From: Azospirillum sp. B510
GTDB lineage: Bacteria; Pseudomonadota; Alphaproteobacteria; Azospirillales; Azospirillaceae
Reading direction: 5' to 3'
NCBI RefSeq assembly: GCF_000010725.1
Contig: NC_013855.1
Location: 977,501 to 1,041,500, forward strand
Length of the DNA stretch: 64,000 bases
In this document: in pieces, positions 18,222 through 26,516 of the stretch
Layout: every line of letters begins with the position of its first letter
How positions within the stretch are numbered: position 1 is the stretch's first letter
Translations under genes and position numbers: made by a program
The notes under the pieces: generated by a model
Database searches by the model: none
What the model was told of the DNA's origin: nothing
Seen by the model: only the letters and a program-made list of their open reading frames with translations

Positions 18222-19004
18222 CTACCCGTCCCAGCGGTGCGACAGGATGAAGCTGTAGCGTTCGGAGCGGATATGGAACACCGACCGGTCGGCACAGGCG
18301 CCGCCGACGAAGACGGACCGGCGTTCCATCACCAGTACCGGCGCGCCGGGCGGCAGGCCGAGCGCCGCCGCCACCTCGGCATCCGCCGCCGCCGCCTTCA
18401 CCTCGATGTCGGCGGCGCCGACCGGCTTGCCGACGATGTCCTGAAGGATGCCGTAGATCGGCTTACGCCCGGCCTCCTCCCAGTCGACAGTCTCCAGCGC
18501 CGCCGGCAGCAGGCTGCGGCCAAGCGCCACTGGATCGCCATCCACCAGATGCAGGCGGCGCACCTCCAGGCAGCGGGGACCGAAATCCCCGCGCAGGTCC
18601 GGCGGCGTGGCGACGATCCGTGCCGAGAGCGGCCGCATTTCGGCGTTCAAGCCCTGCACGCGCAGCGATTCATGGAAGCTGCGCAGGCGGTCGAGCGGAT
18701 GCTGGACGCGCTTGCCCACCGTGAAGGTGCCCTTGCCCTTGCGGCGCTCGATCAGCCCCTCCGCCTCCAGCCGGTCGAGCGCCAGCCGGACGGTGACCCG
18801 GCTGACGGCGAAGCGGCTCCCGATCTCGCTTTCCGTCGGCAACCGTCCCGATGGTTCGAACCGGCCGCTGGCGATCTCGTCGCGCAACCGGTCGGCGATC
18901 TGCCGGTACAGCGCCGTCGCGTTGTCTCGCACCACCTTGTCTCGAACCAGGGCCACCCCGTCCGCTCCCACTCGTCGATCGATGCCAAGCCGCCTTGATG
19001 CCAT
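18222..19004 (-). CDS. GntR family regulator with UTRA domain (HutC/PhnF-like)
   Basis: About 260 residues. The winged helix-turn-helix is clear (YRQIADRLRDEIASGRF, then TESEIGSRFAVSRVTVRLALDRLEAEGLI, then RKGKGTFT). A C-terminal UTRA effector domain follows (about residues 100-255), ending in RSERYSFILSHRW. It is of the HutC/PhnF type, and a length and ending like PhnF suggest a phosphonate-type effector, but no phosphonate gene is adjacent. The start is uncertain: ATG 19004 is used; TTG 19016 and GTG 18956 (with GGGAGCGGACGG upstream) are alternatives. The next gene upstream on this strand is the siderophore exporter operon, separated by 75 bases and running towards it; read-through is possible. 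Confidence 0.88.
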   Translation of the reverse strand: MASRRLGIDRRVGADGVALVRDKVVRDNATALYRQIADRLRDEIASGRFEPSGRLPTESEIGSRFAVSRVTVRLALDRLEAEGLIERRKGKGTFTVGKRVQHPLDRLRSFHESLRVQGLNAEMRPLSARIVATPPDLRGDFGPRCLEVRRLHLVDGDPVALGRSLLPAALETVDWEEAGRKPIYGILQDIVGKPVGAADIEVKAAAADAEVAAALGLPPGAPVLVMERRSVFVGGACADRSVFHIRSERYSFILSHRWDG

Positions 19005-19079
19005 CGGCGAGCGCAAGGCTCAAGCCCTGGGGGTGCGGGGGAGGAGGACGCGTTGCTCCAGGCTGGGTCGGACTCCGCC

Positions 19080-20774
19080 CTACCCCTTCCCCACCGCCAA
19101 GCCAGCGGACGGCGATCCGTGTCGTCCGCCGCGGATGCGGGTCAACAGGCCGTTTTCCATCTTATAGAGGGAATCGGCGACATCGAAATAATGATCGTCA
19201 TGGGTTATGGCGATGATCGTCTTGCCTTGCTCCTTCAGAAGAGGCAGCAGTCCCGTATAGAATATGCGACGGAATTCCGGATCCTGGTCGGCGGCCCATT
19301 CATCCAGGATCAGGATCGATTTGTCCTCCAGAATGGCGGTGATCAGCGCCAGCCTTTTGCGTTGCCCCTGCGACAGCGAGACCGTGCTCCAGGCGCCGCC
19401 GGCGAGCCGCACCTTGCCGTCGAGCGCCAGCAGGCGCAGCAACCGGTCGGCCGCTTCGGTCGAGGGCGCCTCGCCGTCCGCCGAAAGGGCCTGCTGGAAC
19501 AGATGGAAGTCGCTGAGGATGACCGCCACATGCTGGCGGTACCAGTCCCTCTCGGTTGCCGTGATGCTGCGGCCGGCGAAGCGGATGTCACCCTGCTGCT
19601 GCGGATACAGGCCCGCCGCCAGCCGGGCGAAGGTGGATTTGCCCGACCCGTTGCCGCCGATGATGAAGACCAGCTCGCCCTGCTTCACCGACAGATCGAC
19701 CGGCCCGAAGGCGAAGCCGGCATCGGCGCCGCGCGCGGGATAGCGATAGCCCAGCCCGGACAGATCAAGCCTCGACCAGTCGGCGGCGGCCGGCGGCAAC
19801 GGCGGCTCCCCGGCTTGCTCCGCCAGGGCGAGGGAGTCGACGCTGCGGACCGCGACCGTGCCGGCCAGCCAATGCGGCAGCGAACCGATCAGGCCGGCCA
19901 ACGGCGCCCGGATGAACAGGATCAGGGTGGTCGCCGCCGTCGCCTGCTCCAGGCTTCCCAGCCCCAGCCCCTGCTTCAGCACCAGGATCGCCAGGATGGT
20001 CAGCAGCACGGCGGCATTGACCACGTTGGAGGTCAGCACCCCGAACAGGTCGGCGGTCGATTCCTGTCGGCGGGCTTCCTCGACGGCCGGTTGCAGGCCA
20101 TCGCGCAGGAAGGCGGCGCGGCGCACCCGGCTGAGCCGCAGCTCGTTGCGGCCCCGGATCAGCGCCTCGAACGCCTCGTGGATGCGGGTGTCGGCCTCGC
20201 GGGCAAGCCGGCGATGATGCTTCGCCCGCACCGCCAGCCTGCGGGCGACCAGCACCACCAGGACCGTCACCGTCGCCAGCGCCAGCGCATAGGCCGCCGA
20301 CAGCCAGACCAGATAGCCGTAGCCGCAAATCAGCACGGCCGCGCCGAAGATCACGAAAGGCAGGCTGTTGAAGGCCTGGCTGATCATCGACACGTCCTTG
20401 GTCAGCGTCGACAGGATGCGCGCGCTGCCGATGCCGTCGATGGTCTCGACCTCCGTCGCCATCAGACGCCGGACGAGCCGCAGGCGCAGGTCATGGACGA
20501 TGGCGTGGCCGGCGCCGACGATCAGGGACTGCGACACCATGCCCAGCCCGAACAGCGCGCCGACCAGAAACAGCCCGAGCCCCGCCACCCGCCACAGGCC
20601 GAGGGCCGGTTGACCGGGAGCCGGCGCCGTCAGCGCATGGGTGAACAGCGCCACCGCGGCGATCCCGGCCAGCGCGCTGCCGAAATTCAGCACGGCCCCG
20701 GCGGCGATCCGCCGCCAGCGCGTCCGCAGGATGGAGCCGAGCGTCATCGCGGGCTGGGGCGTTTGGGCCGTCAT
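19080..20774 (-). CDS. Cyclic-peptide/siderophore export ABC transporter (SyrD/PvdE family)
   Basis: A 564-residue half-transporter with fused membrane and ATPase domains. The membrane part (about residues 15-310) has six predicted helices. The ATPase domain has Walker A GGNGSGKST, signature LSQGQRKRLAL and Walker B ILILDEWAADQDPEFR, the last being characteristic of the PvdE/SyrD peptide-exporter family. Homologues move nonribosomal peptides, including siderophore precursors, across the inner membrane. The ATG at 20774 overlaps the PepSY gene stop by ATGA; an open frame continuing upstream to 21530 is the wrong reading of the PepSY gene. It is the last gene of the receptor operon and very likely exports the product of the adjacent NRPSs. 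Confidence 0.95.
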   Translation of the reverse strand: MTAQTPQPAMTLGSILRTRWRRIAAGAVLNFGSALAGIAAVALFTHALTAPAPGQPALGLWRVAGLGLFLVGALFGLGMVSQSLIVGAGHAIVHDLRLRLVRRLMATEVETIDGIGSARILSTLTKDVSMISQAFNSLPFVIFGAAVLICGYGYLVWLSAAYALALATVTVLVVLVARRLAVRAKHHRRLAREADTRIHEAFEALIRGRNELRLSRVRRAAFLRDGLQPAVEEARRQESTADLFGVLTSNVVNAAVLLTILAILVLKQGLGLGSLEQATAATTLILFIRAPLAGLIGSLPHWLAGTVAVRSVDSLALAEQAGEPPLPPAAADWSRLDLSGLGYRYPARGADAGFAFGPVDLSVKQGELVFIIGGNGSGKSTFARLAAGLYPQQQGDIRFAGRSITATERDWYRQHVAVILSDFHLFQQALSADGEAPSTEAADRLLRLLALDGKVRLAGGAWSTVSLSQGQRKRLALITAILEDKSILILDEWAADQDPEFRRIFYTGLLPLLKEQGKTIIAITHDDHYFDVADSLYKMENGLLTRIRGGRHGSPSAGLAVGKG

Positions 20775-22294
20775 GCCGCTTCCTCCCACGAAACGACGCT
20801 CGCCTGCCGCCGCCGCCGCGACAGGGCGACGCCGGCGAGCCAGCCGGCCATCAGCAGGGCGGTCGCATCGACCACCATCACCGCCGTCACCCCGAACCAG
20901 GGCGCCCCCGGATACAACGCCAGCCGCAGCAGCGGCAACCCGGCATAGGCAAGGGCGAGAGCGGGCGGCGCCACCCGCTCCATCGCCGCCCGGCCGCCGT
21001 CCAGCCAAGGTGGCAGATGGACCAGGATCACCGCCGCCGATGCGGCGAGCACCATCCCGCCATGGGTCGTCCCCGTCGTCAGATTGTCGGCGAGCAGCAG
21101 CAGCGGCACGATCAGATACAGCGCGTTGTTGGCCTGGAACAGGCGGCGGGACAGGGTGAGGGCGTCCTGCGGACGCCTCTCCTCCTTCGCCGCCCGCAGC
21201 CACAGCAGCTTCATCCCGGAATCGACGATCCACAGGCAGAGGATGCCGAGCAGGCAATAGACCAGCACGGTGCCGGTACCGCCGAAGCGGGCGTAATGCA
21301 GCGGGCGCAGCGCGCTTTCCACCACACCGCCCCAACCGCCGTCGCGGGAATCGCGCGGTTCGCCGATGGAGGCGTCGGCGAGGCTGCAATAGGCGCGCAG
21401 GCTGCCGCCGCCCTCGCCGGCCCAGGTCAGCCGACCGCGGGGAACCCCCTCGACCATCAACTGATCGCCCTGCCGTTGCAGGCGGCCGACGCGGCTGTCC
21501 GGGAAGCGCTCCGCGAAACGGTCGAGGCAACGCGACAGGCCGTCCGGCACAATCGCGGTCACGCTACGGCCGGGAATGATGGCCTCGTCGCCGTCGTCAC
21601 TCAACAGGGCGCGGGCCGCCTGCGGGCTTCCGCCGGCCTGGAGGATCGCGTCCAAAGGCTGGCTCGCCACCTTCAGCCCGAGGATGCCCCCGCTCAGGCC
21701 CATGAGGAACAGATAGGGGATCAACCAGAAGCCGAACCGCTTGTGCGCATCGCTGAGGTCGATCAGCCGGGAGCGGCGGCGCCAGCTCCAGGCCTCGACG
21801 ATCACCTTGCCATGGATGAACAGGCCGGTGCCGACCAGCAGGACGATCAGGATGCCGGCCAGCCCCATCAGGAACCGTCCATAGGGCTTGGGCAGCAACA
21901 GGTCGGTGTGGATGCGGCGGAACAGCGAATCCGTCAGCACGCTGTTCCAGGGCGCCATCACGTCGGCCGCCGGATTGACGATCAGGTTGGTCAGCGGCGC
22001 CCCCTCTCCGAAACGGCCGGAGAAGACGAAGAAATCGCGCAACGGCGTCGGCGCCATCATCGTCCAGTCGAGGCCGACGGCATGACGCGACGCCACCGCC
22101 CGCAACGCCTCGACGGCGGTCGGAAGCGGCCGCCCAGCGGCCTCGGCCAGACCCGGCATCATCCAGGGACGCAGGAAATCGGCGTAGAAGGCCAGAATTC
22201 CAGTCCACAGCGACCAGGAGATCAGCAGGCAGAACACCAGGCTGATCAGCCGGTGGATCGACAGCAGACGGGCGGAGACTGACTGGCTTGGCAT
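20771..22294 (-). CDS. PepSY-associated membrane protein, candidate ferrisiderophore reductase
   Basis: A 507-residue inner-membrane protein. One membrane segment is near the start (RLISLVFCLLISWSLWTGILAFYADF), a periplasmic stretch follows, then further helices around residues 140-170 and 190-215, with a cluster of helices at the end (about 325-500). Conserved membrane-edge histidines (SIHRL, RRIHTD, GLFIHGK, DAHKRFGFW) are typical of PepSY_TM proteins. FoxB, a member of this family, reduces iron in ferrisiderophores at the inner membrane, so iron release is the inferred role. ATG 22294 is preferred (AGGG 6 bases before it); ATG 22300 is the alternative. It overlaps the exporter start by 4 bases and follows the 85-residue gene by 8 bases. 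Confidence 0.9.
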   Translation of the reverse strand: MPSQSVSARLLSIHRLISLVFCLLISWSLWTGILAFYADFLRPWMMPGLAEAAGRPLPTAVEALRAVASRHAVGLDWTMMAPTPLRDFFVFSGRFGEGAPLTNLIVNPAADVMAPWNSVLTDSLFRRIHTDLLLPKPYGRFLMGLAGILIVLLVGTGLFIHGKVIVEAWSWRRRSRLIDLSDAHKRFGFWLIPYLFLMGLSGGILGLKVASQPLDAILQAGGSPQAARALLSDDGDEAIIPGRSVTAIVPDGLSRCLDRFAERFPDSRVGRLQRQGDQLMVEGVPRGRLTWAGEGGGSLRAYCSLADASIGEPRDSRDGGWGGVVESALRPLHYARFGGTGTVLVYCLLGILCLWIVDSGMKLLWLRAAKEERRPQDALTLSRRLFQANNALYLIVPLLLLADNLTTGTTHGGMVLAASAAVILVHLPPWLDGGRAAMERVAPPALALAYAGLPLLRLALYPGAPWFGVTAVMVVDATALLMAGWLAGVALSRRRRQASVVSWEEAA

Positions 22295-22302
22295 GACCAT
22301 CC

Positions 22303-22560
22303 CTAAGGGCTGTTTCCCAGGCGGCGGCTTCCTGCGCGGCCAGTCTCCGGCCGGGTCTGCCGCGGGCAGCCGACCCAGAGCATGCCGAACCAGAGACAGG
22401 TCCAGACCACCGGCCCGGTCACCATCACGATGTGGACGCGGTCGATCCCGGCCACGCCGGCCAGCGCGCACAGGCCGGAGACCGCAGCCAGCGACAGCGG
22501 CAGCCCGGCCAGCAGGCTGGCCAGCGAGATCAGGAACATGCGGAAGGCCTGCCGCGTCAT
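22303..22560 (-). CDS. Small two-helix membrane protein in siderophore operon (DUF3649-like)
   Basis: 85 residues with two hydrophobic segments (about residues 8-35 and 42-62) and a basic, polar tail (RQTRPETGRAGSRR). Position between a TonB-dependent receptor and a PepSY_TM protein, size and two-helix layout resemble the small DUF3649 proteins of iron-uptake operons. The similarity is judged by eye and is weak. The start at 22560 overlaps the stop of the preceding gene (ATGA), which fixes it. No function is known; a subunit of the inner-membrane reductase/uptake system is a guess. Confidence 0.75.
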   Translation of the reverse strand: MTRQAFRMFLISLASLLAGLPLSLAAVSGLCALAGVAGIDRVHIVMVTGPVVWTCLWFGMLWVGCPRQTRPETGRAGSRRLGNSP

Positions 22561-22781
22561 CGCCGCCGCTCCGGTCTGAGGGGTTCGCGCAGATGGGCGG
22601 TCAGCAGACTGCCGGTCAGCCCGATCTCCATCACCGCCAGCAGCAGCCCGGCCTCGCCCCCCAGGCCGGCGACCGCCAGGGCGAGCAGGACGGCCTGGAG
22701 CGCCCAGAAGACGCCCCACAGCCGCCGGCGGTCGCGCCGGTCGAGCGGATGCCGCCTAGAAGTCAAGGCTGATGCCGCCAT
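22557..22781 (-). CDS. Small membrane protein in siderophore operon (DUF3325-like)
   Basis: 74 residues. A basic N-terminus (RRHPLDRRDRRR) is followed by two short hydrophobic segments (LWGVFWALQAVLLALAVAGL and AGLLLAVMEIGLTGSLL) and a basic tail. The ATG at 22781 lies 26 bases inside the 3' end of the receptor gene in another frame, so translation is probably coupled. Size and context resemble DUF3325-type partners found beside siderophore receptors, but the match is only suggestive. Confidence 0.7.
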   Translation of the reverse strand: MAASALTSRRHPLDRRDRRRLWGVFWALQAVLLALAVAGLGGEAGLLLAVMEIGLTGSLLTAHLREPLRPERRR

Positions 22782-24945
22782 AGACGGTCCGCGGCGTGCC
22801 GACCGACACGCGGTAGGTGCCGCCCGACGCTGTCAGATAGGACTTGTCGGTCAGGTTCTTGACGCCGAGATCCAGGCGGATCTTCTTCTCGCCGACCGGG
22901 ATGTAGTACCAGGCGCCGGCATCGACCAGAGTGTAGCTTCCCAACTCGAAGCTGTGCTGGGCATCGCCGAAGCGGTTGCCGACCAGGGTGACGCCGGCCC
23001 CGAAGCCGAGGCCGACCAGCGGGCTCGCCGGATCCTTGAACTCGTAGCTCGACCACAGGCTGGCATTGTGGGTCGGCACGTTGGTCGGGCGGTTGCCGTT
23101 GATGCTGCGGTCGGCGCTCTCCAGCTCGGCATCGACATAGCCGAGGGCGGCGCGGACGTTCCAGCCTTCGGCCGGGTTGCCGACCACCGACAGTTCGGCG
23201 CCGCGGGACTTCTGTCCGCCGGTCAGCACGGCGACGCCGTTGACCGTCTCGACGACATTGCTCTGCTTTATGTCGAACAGCGACGCGGTCATGAACAGCC
23301 GCTCGCCCATCAGGTTGACCTTGGAGCCGACCTCGTACTGGCGCCCCTTCTCGGCCGGAAAGACCTGGGTGTCGCCATTGTAGAAATTGTGCGGCTGGAA
23401 GGTGTCGGCATAGTTGGCGAAGAAGGACACGTCCTCCAGCGCCTTCCACATCAGCCCGGCGGTCTTGGTCAGGTGGCGGTCGACCGGATAGGAGCCGACG
23501 GTGGTGCCGCGGCCCAGCAGATTCTCGACCCGCGCGCTGCCCTTGGAGAATTCATAGCGGGCGCCTAGCGTCAGGGTCACCGTCGGCAGCAGGCTGATGT
23601 CGGCCTGGATGAAGGGACCGAAATCGGTCTGCTCGACCCGGCGCGCCGTCCTGGCGGTCGGCCGCGCGCTGTTGTCGGGCAGGCGCCAGCTTGCCGGGTT
23701 GGACACCGTGCCGCCCACCTGATCGGCGCCGATATAGTTGATCCAGCTCTCCTTCTGGGTGCGGTACTCGATGCCCGTCGCGATCTTGACCGGCAGCAGG
23801 GCCTCGAACTGGCCCTTGGTCTGCACCCGGCCGAAGAAGGTGTCGAGCATACGGTCGTCGTTGCCCTCGACCCGGCGGACCAGAAGCCCGTTCGACTGGA
23901 TGTTGCGCACCTCGGTGTGGATTTCGTCGGTGCGCTCGTGGTTGTAGAACAGCTTGGCTTCGAGCGTCCATTTGTCGGAATGCAGCGGAACCGCGACATC
24001 GACCTCGCCCTGGTGATAGATCGAATCGCGCTTGCTGAAATTCGCGTCGTAGCGGGTCGAGCGCGAGACGTCGGCGACGTCACGCAGTCCGCGGCCGACC
24101 GGGAAGGTGATGAAGCCGCGGTCGAGCGGCCGCTTGTCCTTGCTGTATTCGTAGCCCACCGTCACGCTGGCGCCGCTCGACCCGACCCAGCTCAGGGTCG
24201 GCGCGAAGAACTGGCGCTGGATCAGCGTGTCGTCGCGGAAGCTGTTGCTCGATTCCGCGCTGCCGACGATGCGGTAGGCGAAATTCTCCGACAGCGGGCC
24301 GGTGCTGTCGAACATGGTCTGCCGCTCGCCATGGGAGTCGACATTGACCTCCAGATGGTTGCGTGGCGTCCAGCTCGGCTTCTTGGTGGTGATGTTCACC
24401 AGACCGCCGGGGGTCATCTGGCCGATGTCCGACACCGGCCCCTTGATGATCTGGATGCTCTCGATGGTGCTGGGGTCGATGCGGCTGTTGCTCTTCAGGC
24501 GGACGCCGTTGCGGTAGACGTCGTCGCGGCGGCGGAAGCCGCGAATGATGTAGTCCTCACGCGTGCCGCCATAACCGTCGTTGTTCACCACGTTGGGGAA
24601 ATAGCGGTAAACCTCCTCCATCTCCCGGGCGTGCTGGTCCTGCAGGAGCTGCTCGGGGACCACGTCGATCGTGCGGGGAATCTCGGTGATGTCATCGCTC
24701 AGGCGGCCGCCGACGTCGGTCTTGCGGCTGTCGTAGCGGGCCTGCGGCGTGCCGCCGACCATCAGCGTATCGAGGACCACCGGCTCCTTGCCGTCGGTCT
24801 GGGCCGCGGCACCGCCGGCCAGCGCGACCGGCCCGGCCAGCGCCATCGCCCCAAGCAGCACGGCGTGCGACACGCCGCTTTTCACACCAATCCACGCGGA
24901 AACGGCTTCCGGCGGACGCCCCCGCCCGATCACACTCAACGTCAT
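22756..24945 (-). CDS. TonB-dependent siderophore receptor
   Basis: A 729-residue outer-membrane receptor. A long signal peptide (ending near VALAGGAAAQ) is followed by a TonB-box-like VVLDTLMV. The plug domain (about residues 60-180) contains IPRTIDVVPEQLLQDQ, YIIRGF and IKGPVSDIGQMTPGGLVNI. A beta-barrel follows, ending in an aromatic residue (YGGISLDF). The PGG and NIT segments are typical of ferrisiderophore receptors. There is no N-terminal signalling domain, so it should not signal through a FecI/FecR pair. ATG 24945 is chosen as the first start before the signal peptide; a longer frame to 25005 runs into the palindrome that I take as its operator. It is probably the uptake receptor for the ferric form of the neighbouring NRPS product. 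Confidence 0.95.
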   Translation of the reverse strand: MTLSVIGRGRPPEAVSAWIGVKSGVSHAVLLGAMALAGPVALAGGAAAQTDGKEPVVLDTLMVGGTPQARYDSRKTDVGGRLSDDITEIPRTIDVVPEQLLQDQHAREMEEVYRYFPNVVNNDGYGGTREDYIIRGFRRRDDVYRNGVRLKSNSRIDPSTIESIQIIKGPVSDIGQMTPGGLVNITTKKPSWTPRNHLEVNVDSHGERQTMFDSTGPLSENFAYRIVGSAESSNSFRDDTLIQRQFFAPTLSWVGSSGASVTVGYEYSKDKRPLDRGFITFPVGRGLRDVADVSRSTRYDANFSKRDSIYHQGEVDVAVPLHSDKWTLEAKLFYNHERTDEIHTEVRNIQSNGLLVRRVEGNDDRMLDTFFGRVQTKGQFEALLPVKIATGIEYRTQKESWINYIGADQVGGTVSNPASWRLPDNSARPTARTARRVEQTDFGPFIQADISLLPTVTLTLGARYEFSKGSARVENLLGRGTTVGSYPVDRHLTKTAGLMWKALEDVSFFANYADTFQPHNFYNGDTQVFPAEKGRQYEVGSKVNLMGERLFMTASLFDIKQSNVVETVNGVAVLTGGQKSRGAELSVVGNPAEGWNVRAALGYVDAELESADRSINGNRPTNVPTHNASLWSSYEFKDPASPLVGLGFGAGVTLVGNRFGDAQHSFELGSYTLVDAGAWYYIPVGEKKIRLDLGVKNLTDKSYLTASGGTYRVSVGTPRTVYGGISLDF

Positions 24946-24990
24946 CTCAACGCCCCCCAAGGCACACGGCACTGGTTGCACGGCTATTAT

Positions 24991-25009
24991 GCGATTCAGA
25001 ATCAATCGC
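24991..25009. promoter_or_regulatory. 19-bp interrupted palindrome, candidate iron operator of the receptor operon
   Basis: GCGATT and AATCGC arms flank 7 bases (CAGAATC), 46 bases upstream of the receptor ATG in an A/T-rich patch. Total length equals that of a classical Fur box, and 11 of 19 positions match the classical Fur consensus by hand. Fur or another iron regulator is inferred. Confidence 0.5.
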
Positions 25010-25080
25010 GTTTAAAAGTCTGAATCCCCCACAGATTCAGCGGTCGGAGGCATCCCCATCGACCCTTGCGGCCACTCTTC

Positions 25081-25290
25081 TCACTGAACGGCGTCGAGCG
25101 TCTTGCGCAAGCTGAGCGGTCGCATGTCGGTCCAGACCCGCTCGATGTGGGCCAGGCAATCGGCCTTGTTTCCCTCCATCCCCTCAGCCCGCCATCCGGC
25201 GGGAATCGGCTTGTAGGCCGGCCAGATCGAGTATTGCTCCTCATCGTTGATGACGACCAGCAGACGCTGATCGGGGTCATCCCAAGCCAT
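25081..25290 (-). CDS. mbtH: MbtH-family NRPS accessory protein
   Basis: A 69-residue protein of exact family size. It carries the MbtH signature: [30 protein letters not shown], ending SLRKTLD. MbtH proteins bind adenylation domains and are needed for folding or activity of many of them, so this is the likely partner of one or more of the seven A domains encoded divergently. The ATG at 25290 follows GGAGG at a good distance. It is on the opposite strand to the NRPS genes and 135 bases upstream of the receptor gene, so it may be the first gene of the receptor operon or a separate unit. Confidence 0.96.
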   Translation of the reverse strand: MAWDDPDQRLLVVINDEEQYSIWPAYKPIPAGWRAEGMEGNKADCLAHIERVWTDMRPLSLRKTLDAVQ

Positions 25291-25378
25291 TCCACACCTC
25301 CAAAGCGGGATTTCCAGCCGGACTCTCTAAGCGGCGGTTGATCAGCACCATACCCAGGCACGTCCAAATTACAATATT

Positions 25379-25397
25379 GAAAATGACTCTCAGTCGC
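25379..25397. promoter_or_regulatory. Fur-box-like sequence in the divergent promoter region
   Basis: GAAAATGACTCTCAGTCGC matches the classical 19-bp Fur consensus at 12 of 19 positions by hand, including the AATGA and TCA core. It lies between mbtH (minus) and the hydroxylase-NRPS operon (plus), so it could control both. Binding is inferred. Confidence 0.5.
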
Positions 25398-25404
25398 GTT
25401 ATCG

Positions 25405-25419
25405 ATTGCGAGACGCAAT
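25405..25419. promoter_or_regulatory. Second palindrome in the NRPS promoter region
   Basis: ATTGCG-AGA-CGCAAT is a perfect 6-bp-arm palindrome 8 bases downstream of the Fur-like site and 83 bases before the hydroxylase start. A weaker symmetrical element (GAAT-N7-ATTC) follows at about 25423-25437. Together with 25379-25397 this forms a cluster expected of an iron-regulated promoter. Confidence 0.45.
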
Positions 25420-25502
25420 TAAGAATCGGTCGCATTCGCGGCATATTCCACCCGTCCGCCACCCCGTCCGTCAAGCCCCGAACCCAACTTTGGAGATCGG
25501 CG

Positions 25503-26516
25503 TTGGAAATCCTCGAAAAACAGCCACTGTCGACCGAAATCCGCGAGTTCGGCCCCGGCCCGGGCCGGGTGGTGCAGGTCACCCCTGAGCCCGGCGCGTC
25601 GCCGAACGGCCCACCGACCCTGTTGTCCCGGTTCGACCGGATCGCCGAAATCGTCGACCGTCATCTGCTGCGCGAGGGGGCGATCCTGTTCCGCGGCTTC
25701 GACATCCTCGGCGAGCAGCCGTTCCAGGCCTTCGCCGCGGCCTTCGGCGACCCGCTGCTGGATTACCGGTTCGGCTCCACGCCGCGCACCGACCTGGGCG
25801 ACGGGGTCTACACCAGCACCGAATATCCGGCGCATCAGGTGATCCCGCTGCACAACGAGCAGTCCTATACCCTCTCCTGGCCGCTGCGCCTGTGGTTCCA
25901 TTGCGTGATCCCGGCCGAGGAGGGCGGCGAGACACCGATCGCCGACAGCCGGATCATCCACGACCGGCTCGATCCCGCCCTGCGCCGCCGCTTCGCCGAA
26001 AAGCGCCTGTGCTACAGCCGCAACTACGGCGGCGGGCTCGACGTGCCCTGGCAGAAGGTGTTCGGCACCGACGACCGCGCCACCGTCGAGGCCTATTGCC
26101 GCGACACCGGCATCCAATGCGACTGGAAGCCGGACGGCGATCTGCGCACCCGGCAGGTGGTCCAGGCGGTCGCCGACCATCCGATCACCGGCGAATCCCT
26201 GTGGTTCAACCAGGCCCATCTGTTCCACGTCTCCAATCTGGATCCGGTGGTCCAGGAGGCGCTGATGAGCATCGCCGGCGATCCGTGGAACCTGCCGCGC
26301 AACGTCTTCTACGGCGATGGCACGCCGCTGGAGATCAGCGCGCTCGACGAGATCCGCGGGGTTCTGGACGAGTGCACGATCGCCTTCCCCTGGCAGGCGG
26401 GCGACGTGCTGATGCTGGACAACATGCTGTTCGCGCATGCCCGCTCGACCTTCAAGGGCAAGCGCAAGGTGCTGGTGGCGATGGCCCGGCCCGTCGAGGA
26501 AGGACGCCTCGCGTGA
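25503..26516 (+). CDS. Stand-alone Fe(II)/2-oxoglutarate hydroxylase (SyrP/TauD type), putative Asp beta-hydroxylase
   Basis: A 337-residue TauD/TfdA-superfamily dioxygenase. The iron-binding facial triad is visible as His117-x-Glu119 (LHNEQSY) and distal His312 (FAHARSTF), with Arg/Lys residues after it (GKRK) for 2-oxoglutarate. The HNEQSY form is that of SyrP-like enzymes, which hydroxylate Asp while it is tethered to an NRPS carrier protein. TTG 25503 is chosen because TTTGGAG sits 8 bases upstream; extension to an ATG at 25338 would translate the operator region and adds no conserved sequence. Its stop overlaps the first NRPS start (GTGA), so it is the first gene of the NRPS operon. Three Asp-selecting modules downstream supply the obvious substrates; beta-hydroxylation of Asp is inferred, not shown. 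Confidence 0.92.
   Translation: MEILEKQPLSTEIREFGPGPGRVVQVTPEPGASPNGPPTLLSRFDRIAEIVDRHLLREGAILFRGFDILGEQPFQAFAAAFGDPLLDYRFGSTPRTDLGDGVYTSTEYPAHQVIPLHNEQSYTLSWPLRLWFHCVIPAEEGGETPIADSRIIHDRLDPALRRRFAEKRLCYSRNYGGGLDVPWQKVFGTDDRATVEAYCRDTGIQCDWKPDGDLRTRQVVQAVADHPITGESLWFNQAHLFHVSNLDPVVQEALMSIAGDPWNLPRNVFYGDGTPLEISALDEIRGVLDECTIAFPWQAGDVLMLDNMLFAHARSTFKGKRKVLVAMARPVEEGRLA

Noticed and set aside
20775..21530. Upstream extension of the exporter frame
   Set aside because: It is out of frame with the clear PepSY protein and unconserved; ATG 20774 with ATGA overlap is the natural start.
25338..25502. N-terminal extension of the hydroxylase
   Set aside because: It would translate the operator cluster and adds no family-conserved residues.
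25892..26512. Upstream extension of the NRPS 1 frame
   Set aside because: It overlaps the hydroxylase in another frame; GTG 26513 has a good ribosome-binding site and overlaps the hydroxylase stop.
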